Assembly (NCBI GenBank): GCA_030762895.1 | Contig: CM061065.1 | Coordinates: forward strand, 68,804,200-68,868,199 | Origin: Sophora flavescens | Lineage: Eukaryota > Streptophyta > Magnoliopsida > Fabales > Fabaceae | Direction: 5' to 3' | DNA: 64,000 nt | Part shown: positions 44,830 through 55,345 of the stretch, piece after piece | Position numbering within the stretch: the first letter of the stretch is position 1 | Layout of the letters: each line of letters starts with the position of its first letter | The notes under the pieces: model-generated | Seen by the model: only the letters and a program-made list of their open reading frames with translations | What the model was told of the DNA's origin: nothing | Database searches by the model: none | Made by a program: the position numbers and the translations under genes

Positions 44830-45944
44830 CAGGAATATCATTTCCATTTCTTGTTTGGACAAGATTGGTTTTTCTTTTATAATAAAGAACAAAAGTTGTT
44901 CTATTTATTTGGATGATATTTTCTATGCTAGTGCACACATGAGTAATGGACTTTATGTCCTTGATCTTGAAATGCCCATCTATAACGTAAATACTAAGAG
45001 GATCAAACCAAATGAGTTGAACCCGTCTTATCTTTGGCATTGTCGTTTAGGCCATATAAATGAGAAGCGCATTTGAAGCTCCATAAAGATGGACTCTTGG
45101 ACTCATTTGATTATGAATCATATGAGATATGTGAGTCTTGTTTATTGGGAAAGATGACTAAAGCTCCATTCACCTAAGCAAAGGTGAAAGAGCCAACGAT
45201 CTTTTGGGTCTTATACATAGCGATGTATGCGGACCCCTAAACACATTAGCTAGAGGTGGTTTTCAGTACTTCATAACATTTATCGATGATTTCAGTAGAT
45301 ATGGATTTGTGTATCTTATGAAACATAAATCGGAATCCTTTGAAAAGTTCAAGGAATTCAAAAATGAGGTACAAAACCAACTTGGTAAAAATATTAAAGC
45401 TCTTCGATCAGATCGAGGTGGTGAATATTTGAGCCTAGAGTTTGATGATCATCTGAGAGAGTGTGGGATTTTATCTCAACTCACTCCACCTGGAACACCA
45501 CAATGGAATGGTGTTTCTGAGAGGAGAAATCGAACCTTGTTGGACATGGTTCGGTCTATGATGAGTCATGCAAACCTTCCAAACTCCTTTTGGGGATATG
45601 CTCTATTGACAGCAGCTTTTACACTTAACCGTGTTCCATCCAAAACGGTAGAAAAGACACCATATGAGATATGGACTGGTAGACGACCCAGCATGTCTTT
45701 TATGAAGATTTGGGGTTGTGAAGCATATGTAAAACGTCAAGTTTCTAATAAGCTTGATCCCAAATCTGATAAATGCTTCTTTGTGGGGTATCCCAAAGAA
45801 ACCAAGGGATACCAATTCTATAATCCTTCCGAAGGCAAAGTGTTTGTCGCACTGATTTGGTGTATTCCTAGAAAAGGAGTTTATCTCCATAGGAACCGGT
45901 GGGAGGAAGATAGAACTTGCAGAAATTCAAGAATCACAGAGTAG
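44796..45944 (+). pseudogene. copia integrase, frameshifted
   Basis: The pre-integrase part (LENCYFVPAISRNIISISC, YLWHCRLGHINEKRI) is followed, after breaks near 45076 and 45180, by an intact-looking core: GLIHSDVCGPLNTLARGG, FIDDFSRYGFVYLM, SDRGGEYLS and WNGVSERRNRTLLDMVRSM hold the catalytic D, D and E. The C-terminal segment (WGCEAYVKRQ, FVGYPKETKGYQFYN) follows, then the frame is lost near 45860. Confidence 0.92.
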
Positions 45945-45989
45945 TGACCTACCATTGGTGGAACAGGAGCAACCTTCACAAAATGTTGT

Positions 45990-47100
45990 GGAGGAACAAC
46001 CTGCTCCAAAGAGCACAAGACCCGCGTAGAGGGTCTAACAGGATACGTCACCAGCCTGAGAGATATGGATTTCTCATGACTCCACAAGGTGATGTATTGC
46101 TCATGGATCAAGATGAGCCTGTGACCTACCAGGAGGCCATCACTAGCCCAGAATCTGAGAAGTGGCTTGAGGCCATGAAATCTGAGATGGATTCCATGTA
46201 CACCAACCAGGTATGGACCTTGGTAGAGCCACCTGAAGGGGTAAAACCTATAGGGTGCAAGTGGGTTTTCAAAAGAAAACCGACATGGATGGTAAGGTAC
46301 ACACCTTTAAGGCGCGATTGGTCGCTAAGGGTTTCAAGCAAATTCATGGTGTCGACTATGATGAGACCTTTTCACCTGTTGCGATGCTTAAATCCGTCCG
46401 GATCTTACTTGCTATCGCAGCATACCATGATTATGAGATATGGCAGATGGATGTCAAAACTGCCTTCCTTAATGGAAAGCTTCTTGAGGATGTGTACATG
46501 ACACAACCTGAAGGCTTTGACATTCCAGAGGATGCTCGAAAGGTATGTAAATTGCAGCGGTCAATCTATGGATTGAAGCAAGCTTCCAGAAGTTGGAACC
46601 TTCGTTTTGATGATCTTTGTAAGGCAGATCGGATTCATCAAAAATGAAGATGAACCTTGTGTCTACAAGAAGGTTAGTGGGAGCATTGTTGTTTTTCTGG
46701 TGTTATATGTAGATGACATATTACTCATTGGAAATGACATCCCTACACTACAAAATGTAAAGACATGGTTAGGGAATTGCTTCTCTATGAAAGATTTGGG
46801 TGAGGCTACCTATGTATTGGGAATCAGGATCTATAGGGATAGATCGCTGAAATTGCTTGGCCTAAGTCATAGTACATACATAGACAAAGTGTTGAGACGC
46901 TTTAACATGCATGAATCCAAGAAAGGACTCTTGCCTATGTCACATGGTATATGCCTATCAAAGGCACAATCCCCTTCCACTCAAGAAGAAAGGGATCGCA
47001 TGAGTAAGATTCCATATGCATCCGCAATTGGATCTATCATGTATGCCATGTTATGTACTCGACCGGATGTATCGTATGCTTTAAGCATAACGAAGTGTAC
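45990..47100 (+). pseudogene. copia reverse transcriptase, frameshifted
   Basis: Begins in the linker near 45990 and reads DQDEPVTYQEAITSPESEKW and GVKPIGCKWVFKRK. After a break near 46270 it continues VHTFKARLVAKGFKQIHGVD, QMDVKTAFLNGKL and SIYGLKQASRSWN. After a second break near 46620 the catalytic LYVDDILLIGND has both aspartates, followed by IPYASAIGSIMYAMLCTRPD. Confidence 0.93.
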
Positions 47101-47109
47101 GATCCGATC

Positions 47110-47694
47110 CCGGTGAAAGTCATCAGTCGGTCTGTCAAGAACATCCTTAAGTACTTGAGAAGAACTAAGGATTCGTTCTTGGTATATGGAGGTGAGGAAG
47201 AGCTTGATGTAATAGGTTACACCGATGCTAGCTTCCAGGCCGATAAGGATGATTCCAGTCGCAATCTGGTTATGTGTTACTGCTGAATGGCGATGGGTGT
47301 GAGCTGGAAGAGTTCAAAGCAGGAGACAGTTGCCGATTCTACTACAGAGGCTGAGTATATTGCCGCCTCCAATGCAGCAAAGGAGGCTGTTTGGATCAGA
47401 AAGTTCATTACTGAGCTTGGTACGGTTCCTAGTATTGTGGACCCCATTGATCTCTATTGTGATAACAATGGGGCCATTGCACAAGCCAAGGAACCTAGAT
47501 CTCATCAGCGATCCAAACATATACTTAGGCGCTTCCATCTCATTCGAGAGATTATCGATAGAGGAGATGTGAAGATATGCAGAGTACCAACACTTGATAA
47601 CGTTGCTGACCCACTTACGAAACCTCTTGCTCAACAGAAGCATAAAGGTCACACTAGATCGATGGGCATTAGATTGATGCCTGATTGGCTCTAG
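47110..47694 (+). pseudogene. copia RNase H
   Basis: LKYLRRTKDSFLVYGG and GYTDASFQADKDDSSR give the first catalytic Asp. After a stop at 47284 the frame continues VSWKSSKQETVADSTTEAEY, LYCDNNGAIAQAKEP and HILRRFHLIREII. It ends at 47694, fifteen bases before the 3' LTR and next to the purine tract. Confidence 0.93.
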
Positions 47695-47708
47695 TGCTAG
47701 TGGGAGAT

Positions 47709-49119
47709 TGTTGGTGTAAGCCCTAGAGGCCAATGTATTTCTTTAGACTTACATTTGTATCTTGCTATTTCATATATATATATGATATGAGGCATTCCAG
47801 TTTATTGTGTTACTTGTTTAAACATAATAAAGTCCTTAGAATAGAAATTTCTGTTCAATAGAATATCAAGTATATGACTTGATCGTGAGACACTATTGAA
47901 CAATGAAATCCTATTCTTAAATATCCGTAGTCAAGTATTTTATTAATAAGGACAATAATAATACAATTGAGACTATTATGTGTGTGCAGGATCGATGACC
48001 ACATCTCACGGGTCATAGATATGAGATATCGAGTTGCCACATAGGTACGCATTAAGGTAATGATGTACTGGATTGACCCACCATGAGAACACTACATGGA
48101 GCGTTATGTGAGTGTCATAAGTAGTTCTCATAGTGACAATGGTGTATGTAATCCTTCGACCTGAAATCACTACGATCCCTACATGAGGAGTCGTGTGCTT
48201 TAATATCGTCAAACGTCATCTGTAATAGGATGATTATAAAGATGATCATTGGGCATACCACGAGCCATGCAGAGGGATGTGAGTGACCTAGATGGAATTT
48301 GTCCCTCCTACATAACAGGAGTAATATCTGTGGGCCCCCTGATAGAGTGAGACTGTAAAATACATGGCCGTGCTGAAATGAGTCAATATGAGATATTGAC
48401 CTCATTTGTTGTTAAGTCTACTCGGGTATCAGGGAACATGATATTGAACCATACAAGGGTGACACATTCTATGCCTTGTGTTCAATATAGATATATGGAC
48501 AAAGGGATAACAATGCACATGAATATTTGTCACAGAAAGGTTTCGTCAAATCATCGACTTTCTCACTACTTAGGTAGCAGTGATGTATTGCTAGATACCA
48601 CATCGCTTGTTTGTAATATTAAATGGGATTTAATATTACTGCTAACGTATTGGGAACCTATAGGGTCACACACAAAAGAGCGGATTAAAAGAAGCATTAA
48701 AAGAAAGTTGGACTTTCCTATTGGGCCTAGCGCATAGTAGATGGGCTTAGGTCAAATGTTTCTCACTAACTCACTTAAGGAGGTGATACTATATGTAGAC
48801 CACTTAAGTTGTTGTGCCCACACGGTTGATAACCTAGCCGCACAAAGAGAGTAAGGGTGAACAGTAAGTCTCGGTTTTGAAGCTAGCACTGTGAGACAGA
48901 GACGCTTCGGGTTCGTGACGTTGGACGTTCACGGAGTCTGCTCGTGTGGATACCTCTAGAGACACCGTTCGTGCGGTGTTCGTGATAGACGGATTTTGAT
49001 CAACAGCCATCGCTTCAAGAGGTAAACTCTCTAATCATGAATCATGACCATTCGCAAGGATCCTTCGATGGGGATTTTTCCGCTGCGTTTAATTTTGTTT
49101 TTAACGCAAATTCCCCACA
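47709..49119 (+). repeat. 3' LTR of the nested copia
   Basis: 1411 bp, followed by the CCTTC target duplication and the resumed chromovirus reverse transcriptase on the other strand. Confidence 0.95.
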
Positions 49120-49124
49120 CCTTC

Positions 49125-49981
49125 TTGGTGAGACGGGTTAAGGGTAAAGCTATCTTTGAGAAACCTTCTATGAACCGCCTATAGTACCCGGCTAACCCCA
49201 AGAAACTCCTAATCTCGGTTGCAGACTTCGGCGCTTCCCACTGGGGCACCGTCTCTACCTTAGTTGTGTCCACTGCTATGCCACCCTTAGAGATGACATG
49301 TCCTAAGAAGATCACTTCCTCTAACCAGAACTCACACTTCGACAACTTAGCGTACAACTGCTTTTCCTTAAGGGTCTGCAAGACAACCTTCAGGTGTTTC
49401 TCATGTTCCTCCCTGAACTTGGAGTATACTAAGATGTCATATATAAACACCACCACAAACTTATCCAAGTAAGGGTGGAAGGTCTTGTTCATGTAGTCCA
49501 TGAAGACCGCAGGAGCATTAGTCACACCAAAGGGCATAACCAAGTACTCATAGTGACCATATCGCGTTCTGAACGCTGTCTTCGGGATGTCCTCAGACTT
49601 GACCCGAATCTGATGGTACCCTAACCTCAAATCTATCTTAGAAAAGACGCAAGCGCCCATCAACTGGTTCATAAGATCATCAATCCTAGGGAGGGGATAC
49701 CGATTCTTTATGGTCACCTTGTTGAGCTGTCGATAGTCAACGCACAACCTCATACTACCATCTTTCTTTTTCACTAACAACACAGGTGCTCCCCATGGAG
49801 ACACACTAGGCCTAATGAATTGCTTCTTCATCAGGTCCTCCAACCGTTCCTTCAACTTAGCAAGCTTTAGAGGAGATATTCTATAGGGTGCTATGGAGAT
49901 TGGCCCGGTGCCAGGTACTAAATCTATGGCAAACTCAACATCTCTCTCTGGGGGTAAGTTATAAACATCCCCCGAGAACAC
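49125..49981 (-). pseudogene. Chromovirus reverse transcriptase with lost catalytic Asp
   Basis: Typical Ty3/gypsy reverse transcriptase: SPWGAPVLLVKKKDGSMRLC, VDYRQLNKVTIKNRYPLPR, KIDLRLGYHQIRV and FLGHVISKGGIAVD. The catalytic box is VVFIYDILVYS where FIDDIL is expected, so the first catalytic aspartate is tyrosine (one base change, GAT to TAT, near 49440). The frame ends LTRLTKK at the copia insertion. Joining to 40836 continues as GQLFVWDSKCEESF. Confidence 0.93.
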
Positions 49982-50431
49982 TTAAGGAAAGTCTCGCACA
50001 ATTGGTACGCCGGCGGCATCAGGAGGGTTGCTCTCTACTTCCAGGGAAGCTAACATCATATATACCTGGGCTTCGTCTTTCATCGAAGCTTGAACTTGTC
50101 TGGAAGCGAGAAGGTCCGGATTCTTAAACTTTGTTGGAGTTCCAAAAACCAAGGTTTTATCAAAAAAGTTCAAAAGGACATGGTTGGAAGATAACCAGTC
50201 CATGCCAAGAATAATATCAAGGTCTTTCAGGGACAAGCATACAAGATCAGCAACAAAGGTTTTATCATTTATGATTATATGACAGTTTTTGCATGCATAA
50301 GAAGTGGAAACATGTTTATTTGTAGGTGTAGACACAAGAAAATCAAACTCAAGGAAAGTGATAGGCAATTTAAGACTCTTGACCCTATCATGTGATATAA
50401 ACGAGTAAAGACTCAGAGGCTTCGGCTCCAC
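49982..50431 (-). pseudogene. Chromovirus aspartic protease region
   Basis: The C-terminal part of the protease (NDKTFVADLVCLSLKDLDII, then LGMDWLSSNHVLLN) is readable. The active-site Asp segment lies near the frame break at about 50400 and is not clearly readable. It ends next to the reverse transcriptase frame with a stop at 49982. Confidence 0.75.
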
Positions 50432-51222
50432 TAAGAGTAAAGACTCTTCCAGTGGTGTTCAGTCTGTTGGCTTGGGACTTCTGATTCTTACTAGCACTGG
50501 GAGGCTCTGCCTTGGCTCCCTCACATTCACGACTGATGTGACCCGACTTTCCACACCCGAAGAAAATCACAGCTGACTCCTTGCACTGGGAAGAAAAGTG
50601 ATCCGAATCACCACAATTGCCACACCTCATAGGTCTAGGGGCATTAGATAACCCGCCGTTAAACCTATCCTGCTGAAACTGTGGCTTCTTGCCACTCTGC
50701 TTGAAGTCCTTGCCGGTCGGAGGATACCGCTGCTTACCCTTGTCCCTCTGATCAGTCCTCTTGCCACTCTGACTATCCGGTCCTCTGGAACTGGCAACTC
50801 TGAACTGACTAGCATCCTCATAAATTATGCACTTGTTGACCAGAATCGGGAAGATCCTGATCTCCTGGTAGCTGATGGCTTGCTTAATCTCAGGTCGGAG
50901 CCCAGCTTCAAACTTGACGCACTTAGAGCGGTCATCTGTCTCATGCTGATACGGACTGTATTACCTAGCCAGCTCCTCAAACTTTGCTGCATAATCACCA
51001 ACCGACATCGATCCCTGCCCAAGGCCAAGAACTCCATCTCTTTATTGTCCTTGATATCCGCTGGAATGTACTTCTCCAGAAACCTCTGCCTGAACACAGC
51101 CCATGTAACCGCTGTGCCCTCAGCCTGCATCCTCTGCCTGCAGTTGTCCCACCAATGCTCAGCCTCCTCAGTCAACATGAAGGTAGCATTGGCAAATCAA
51201 AAGGAGGGTTGTTCCTATGGAT
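50388..51222 (-). pseudogene. Chromovirus gag, 5' truncated
   Basis: The gag core starts inside ANATFMLTEEAEHWWDN, directly at the deletion junction with the 5' LTR. It continues FRQRFLEKYIPADIKDNKEM, then changes frame near 51000 and 50825. Two zinc knuckles follow: CGNCGDSDHFSSQC and FGCGKSGHISREC, the latter with its first Cys replaced by Phe. Several frames are needed. Confidence 0.85.
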
Positions 51223-51828
51223 TGAAGGTCGCTCCAACGTAAGCTCCTAATAGCAAACCGGTCACAGTTCCTAAAGCGGCTCAACTCAAACTCAAACCTT
51301 AGCCAAACCAAAACACAAAACCATTAGTTTCCTATTCAAAAATCATGAAATGAAACCACAAAGGAAGGGAACATTACCTCTTAATAGACATAGATCAAAC
51401 TAGCTTCCCAACATGCTTCCAAAACTCCACTATAGCAATGGATGAAGAGGAAAATAGGGAAAAAGGCACGCTTAGTCGTAAAATAGAGGCTGCTGCAACT
51501 AACTAAATAGGGTTTCACGAAAACCCTCAGGTTCTGTGCCAACTATATAAATACTGCACCTGAGCACGGCTGTGCTTAACCTTGAGCACGGTCAAGTTGA
51601 TTTAGTGTCAGCGAGACGCGGTCCACATAGTGAGCACGGGCGTGCTCAACTTAAAACTTGAACCACGGTTCAGCCTTTGAGCACGGGTGTGCTGGCTAAT
51701 GAGCACGGGCGTGGTCATCCACCAGAAAGGGACTTTTGAACTAAAATTCCCACTAAGCCCTTAACCAACCAAATAGACTTAACAAAACAAGTCTAATTAA
51801 AGAACTTAGCGAAAAGCAGGGTGTTACA
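51223..51828 (-). repeat. Truncated 5' LTR of the chromovirus
   Basis: 606 bp matching 38286-38885. It ends abruptly at 51222 against gag codons, so roughly 1.9 kb of LTR plus the primer site are gone. It retains one palindrome cluster at 51558-51725. Confidence 0.9.
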
Positions 51829-52857
51829 ATTTGCACTAAAAGCCTCTTACAAACTCACCTGCATCGTTCCTGACAATGCCTCCACACGAGGAACTTCCAA
51901 AGTTTTGAATAAAAGAGCTATCAATGTTGATTTTCCACCAACCTATAGGGGGCTTCTGCCAACACAAATTCAGAATACTGAATTTTTCCTTCCTTGAGAC
52001 ACTTGGGTTTCTCAATTCTCTTATAATTTCGTGTACCTGGTTTAGAGTACTTTACCATAAACCATATCCCATATTAGAAGAGTGTGAAAAGACCAGTGAA
52101 TTCCTGTCCTTCCAAAGGGCATAAATAGCTACTCCGAAGAAACAGTTCCATCTCCAAGGCCAAGTACCCATTATGTTCTTCCCCAAGTTACAATCTAGCC
52201 ATTGAGATAACCCAATACTGTAGAATCTGCTCCACTCCTTAGGATCTATGCTTTTGTTCCAGAAATATTTAACCGCATCACAGTCCCTGACCATATGCAT
52301 TATTGACTCAGGAGCAGAGTTACATCTTGGACAAGTATCTTCAGAAGACATACCTCTTCGACATCTCTGTTCATTCGTCAGTAAACTCCCATGGGCAACT
52401 TTCCATAACAAGGATCTTACCAGTGATGGACATTTCCAATCTTTAATCTTTTGGAAAACAGGATCAGGAGGAGTGGCATCAAGATTTTGAGAGCTGACCA
52501 AGGTGTAAGCAGATTTAATGGAAAACAACCCATTGTTTTCAAGCTTCCAGTTCAGAAAATCAGAATTTCCAGGGGTAGGAGGCTTAACTTGAGCAATTTT
52601 AGAGTGGATACTTTCAGGAACAATCCTCCTAATCAGGTCCCAATTCCAATTGTCTCTAGAAGAGTAAAAAGAAACAGGAAACTCAGCTTCAGACATAGGG
52701 ATGAGTTCTGCCAAGCTTCTATCCAACCTCTCAGAGCCAGGGATCCAAAGGTCCCTCCAAAATATAGTACCCCTTGCATCATTTATAGTCCAAACCAAGT
52801 TTGGTTCCACCTTTTGCCAGGCTCTTGAGATAACTTTCCACACGTTTGAGGAAGAGC
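51829..52857 (-). pseudogene. LINE fragment B: zinc-binding RT domain and RNase H start
   Basis: Continues fragment A after the hAT insertion: SSSSNVWKVISRAWQKVEPN, TIFWRDLWIPG and WKLENNGLFSIKSAY. The zf-RVT domain shows CPSLVRSLLWKVAHGSLLT and CPRCNSAPESIMHMVRDCDA. After one TAA stop near 52050 it stays in frame to the RNase H start (KPPIGWWKINIDSS, then VRNDAGEFVRGF). The chromovirus cuts it at 51828. Confidence 0.9.
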
Positions 52858-53169
52858 TTCTGGAACAGGGTTTCAAAATGCGGTCCGCAACAGCTAATGC
52901 GGCCGCAATATTGCGGTTGCGGGACTCGCCGCAACGGCATCGGGCCGCAATTGCGGCGTGATTCAAAATCACTCGTTACGGCCGCAACGTAACGGCGTAA
53001 CGGCCACAACGTAACGCCGTAACGGCCGCATCAGCCGCAACGGAGTTCCAAACAGAGCCAAAAGCCAAAATAGTTCCGTTCATAGGTGCAAAAAAACAAA
53101 TTCTCAGAATCAGACAAAATGATTTCAAAATGTATAGATTCCATTCTCCTAACCTGCTTCTTTTCATAA

Positions 53170-53355
53170 CAAATTTTGGCTTTTGCTTTTGCCTTTATCT
53201 CATTTCTTCTTTATGCTTCTGCTTCACTTCACTCAGTGTCTCATTTTGTCATTCATATAACCTCTTCGGTCATTCCTCAGTCTCACACTCCTCCGGTGGA
53301 TCTGCTCACTGTGCTTCGAATCCCAAATAATCCGATCTACTAGCCTCACCCCAAG
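53170..53355 (+). promoter_or_regulatory. Probable leader exon of the hAT transposase
   Basis: A pyrimidine-rich stretch ends CCCCAAG at 53355 followed by GTAAGA, a good donor site. The matching acceptor would be TTGAACAG at 55326, twenty bases before the transposase ATG. The transcription start itself is not defined. Confidence 0.45.
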
Positions 53356-53730
53356 GTAAGATCTTCCTTTCCTCCTTTGCTCTGCCATTGTCCTTCGGGT
53401 GTGGGGTTGAGTGGGTGAGGGCTTGAGGCCGTGAGTCCGTGACTGAGGAGGGCCGTGAGGTGGAGGCCGTGGGTCGTGAGGCGGAGCCTGAGAGAGAGAG
53501 GGGAGGCTGAGCCTGAGAGATGGGGGAGGGGCCGAGGGGGCCGCGATCTGGGTTTTGGTCGGTGGGTAGCCGCGGCGCCGGACGAGTGACGGAGGAGGAG
53601 GGAGGGTAACCGGTTGAGATGTTCACGTCTCAAGGTTGCGCGACGTCGCCGGCGGCGGACACAGTGGGTCAGTCTTTGTCACTACTGGGGAGGGGTGAGT
53701 GGTGACTGGTGAGTGCAGTGGTGACTTCCA

Positions 53731-54000
53731 GGTTCCAGCTAGGGTTGCAGAAAAAAGAAGAAGAAAAGAAACAGAGGAGGGGAAAAAGAAGAGGTGAGAC
53801 GTGAGAGTTGAGACTGTGAGAGACTGAGAGTGAGTGAGACCGTGAGGGACGAGAGACGGTCAGAGCCCAGGTTCCAGCTAGGGTTGCAGAAAAAAAAAGA
53901 AAAAAAAGAAACAGAGGAGGGGAAGAAGAAGAGGTGAGACGTGAGACTGTGAGAGTGAGTGAGACCGTGAGGGACGAGAGAGGGTCAGAGGGACAGGGGA
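53731..54000 (+). repeat. Two tandem 139 bp purine-rich units in the hAT leader intron
   Basis: The unit starts GGTTCCAGCTAGGGTTGCAG at 53731 and again at 53870. It carries GAAACAGAGGAGGGGAA and GTGAGACCGTGAGGGACGAG. The opposite strand has long open frames here, but these come from composition. Confidence 0.85.
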
Positions 54001-54194
54001 AGACCGAAGAACTGAAGAAGAAAAGGTGAGGGACGACTGACGAGAGAGAGGGAAATGTCACTATGGGACTGGGGAAAGATAAGAACCACATCTTATCAGT
54101 CACTGACTCACTGTGTGTGTGTCGTGTGTGTGGGTTGGGTTGGGGTGGGATGACCGAATTGGGTGGGGGGAATTTTTTAGGGGGGAATTTTTTT

Positions 54195-55275
54195 TTAATC
54201 AAAAATTTTAGGTGGGAAATTAATTGAGATTTGGGAATAATATAGGGAAAATTTGAGAGGGAAATAAAATATATATTAATATATTAATCTAATTACTAGT
54301 TTAATATATGTTTAGCTAGTATTTATTGTTCAAATTATATGATAATAATTGATTTGTTGAATTAAATAATTTACTGTAATTATTAATTAGATTATCCGTG
54401 TTTTGCTAATTATTAGTTTATATTAAAGTTTTTTTTTTGAAGGCTAGTTTAGATGGGAATTTTTTTTTATAAAAAATTTTAGGTGGGAAATTAATTGAGA
54501 TTTGGGAATAATATAGGGAAAATTTGAGAGGAAAGTAAAATATATATTGATATATTAATCTAATTACTGATTTAGTATATATTTAGCTAGTATTTATTGT
54601 TCAAATTATATGCTAATAATTGATTTGTTGTATTAAATAATTTACTGTAATTATTAATTAGATTATCTGTGTTTTGCTAATTACTAGTTTATATTAAACT
54701 TTTCTTTTTGAAGGCTAGTTTAGATGAGAATTTTTTTTTAATAAAAAATTTTAGGTGGGAAATTAATTGAGATTTGGGAATAATATAGGGAAAATTTGAG
54801 AGGAAAATAAAATATATATTGATATATTAATCTAATTACTAGTTTAATATATGTTTAGATAGTATTTATTGTTCAAATTATATGCTAATAATTGATTTGT
54901 TGTATTAAATAATTTACTATAATTATTAATTAGATTATCTGTGTTTTGCTAATTACTAGTTTATATTAAAGTTTTGTTTTTGAAGGCTAGTTTAGATGGG
55001 AATTTTTTTTTAATCAAAAATTTTAGGTGGGAAATTAATTGAGATTTGGGAATAATATAGGGAAAATTTGAGAGGAAAATAAAATATATATTGATATATT
55101 AATCTAATTACTGATTTAGTATATGTTTAGTTAATATTTATTGTTCAAATTATATGCTAATAATTGATTTGTTGTATTAAATAATTTACTGTAATTATTA
55201 ATTAGATTATCCGTGTTTTGCTAATTACTAGTTTATATTAAAGTTTTCTTTTTGAAGGCTAGTTTAGATTAAAGT
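54195..55275 (+). repeat. Four tandem 272 bp units in the hAT leader intron
   Basis: A landmark, GGTGGGAAATTAATTGAGAT, occurs at 54211, 54482, 54754 and 55026, giving periods of 271, 272 and 272. The units are highly similar and AT-rich, each ending in GAAGGCTAGTTTAGAT. The array stops about 70 bp before the transposase start codon. Confidence 0.92.
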
Positions 55276-55345
55276 TGTAAGTTTGGTTGAATTATTGATT
55301 GATGTTTATTTATAAATATTGAACAGGTTGTATAAAATATACACA

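Larger units (their letters stand above)
40842..49119 (+). mobile_element. Ty1/copia retrotransposon nested in the chromovirus
   Basis: 8.3 kb, with target duplication CCTTC (40837-40841 and 49120-49124). LTRs of about 1.41 kb (40842-42248 and 47709-49119) start TGTTGGTGTAAGCCC and end TTCCCCACA. A perfect tRNA-iMet primer site TGGTATCAGAGCC lies at 42250-42262, and a purine tract (AGTGGGAGAT) precedes the right LTR. A long leader of 1.9 kb contains an AT-rich minisatellite. Gene order gag, protease, integrase, reverse transcriptase, RNase H is copia type. Several frameshifts break it, although the LTRs differ by only about 15-20 changes by eye. Confidence 0.95.
36394..51828 (-). mobile_element. 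Chromovirus (Ty3/gypsy, Tekay-like), interrupted and deleted
   Basis: A 15.4 kb block that includes a nested copia (40842-49119); the chromovirus itself is about 7.1 kb. Target duplication ATTTG at 36389-36393 and 51829-51833 is perfect. LTRs in element orientation start TGTAACACCC and end GGATGTCACA. The 3' LTR (36394-38885) is about 2.5 kb. The 5' LTR keeps only about 606 bp (51223-51828), because a deletion has taken its inner part, the primer site and the gag N-terminus. Gene order gag, protease, reverse transcriptase, RNase H, integrase, chromodomain is that of chromoviruses. The copy is inactive. Confidence 0.93.

Noticed and set aside
53306..54202. Three proline/serine-rich open frames on the - strand
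   Set aside because: They arise from purine-rich, GC-rich leader-intron sequence of the hAT element and show no domain. They have a repeat-driven composition.
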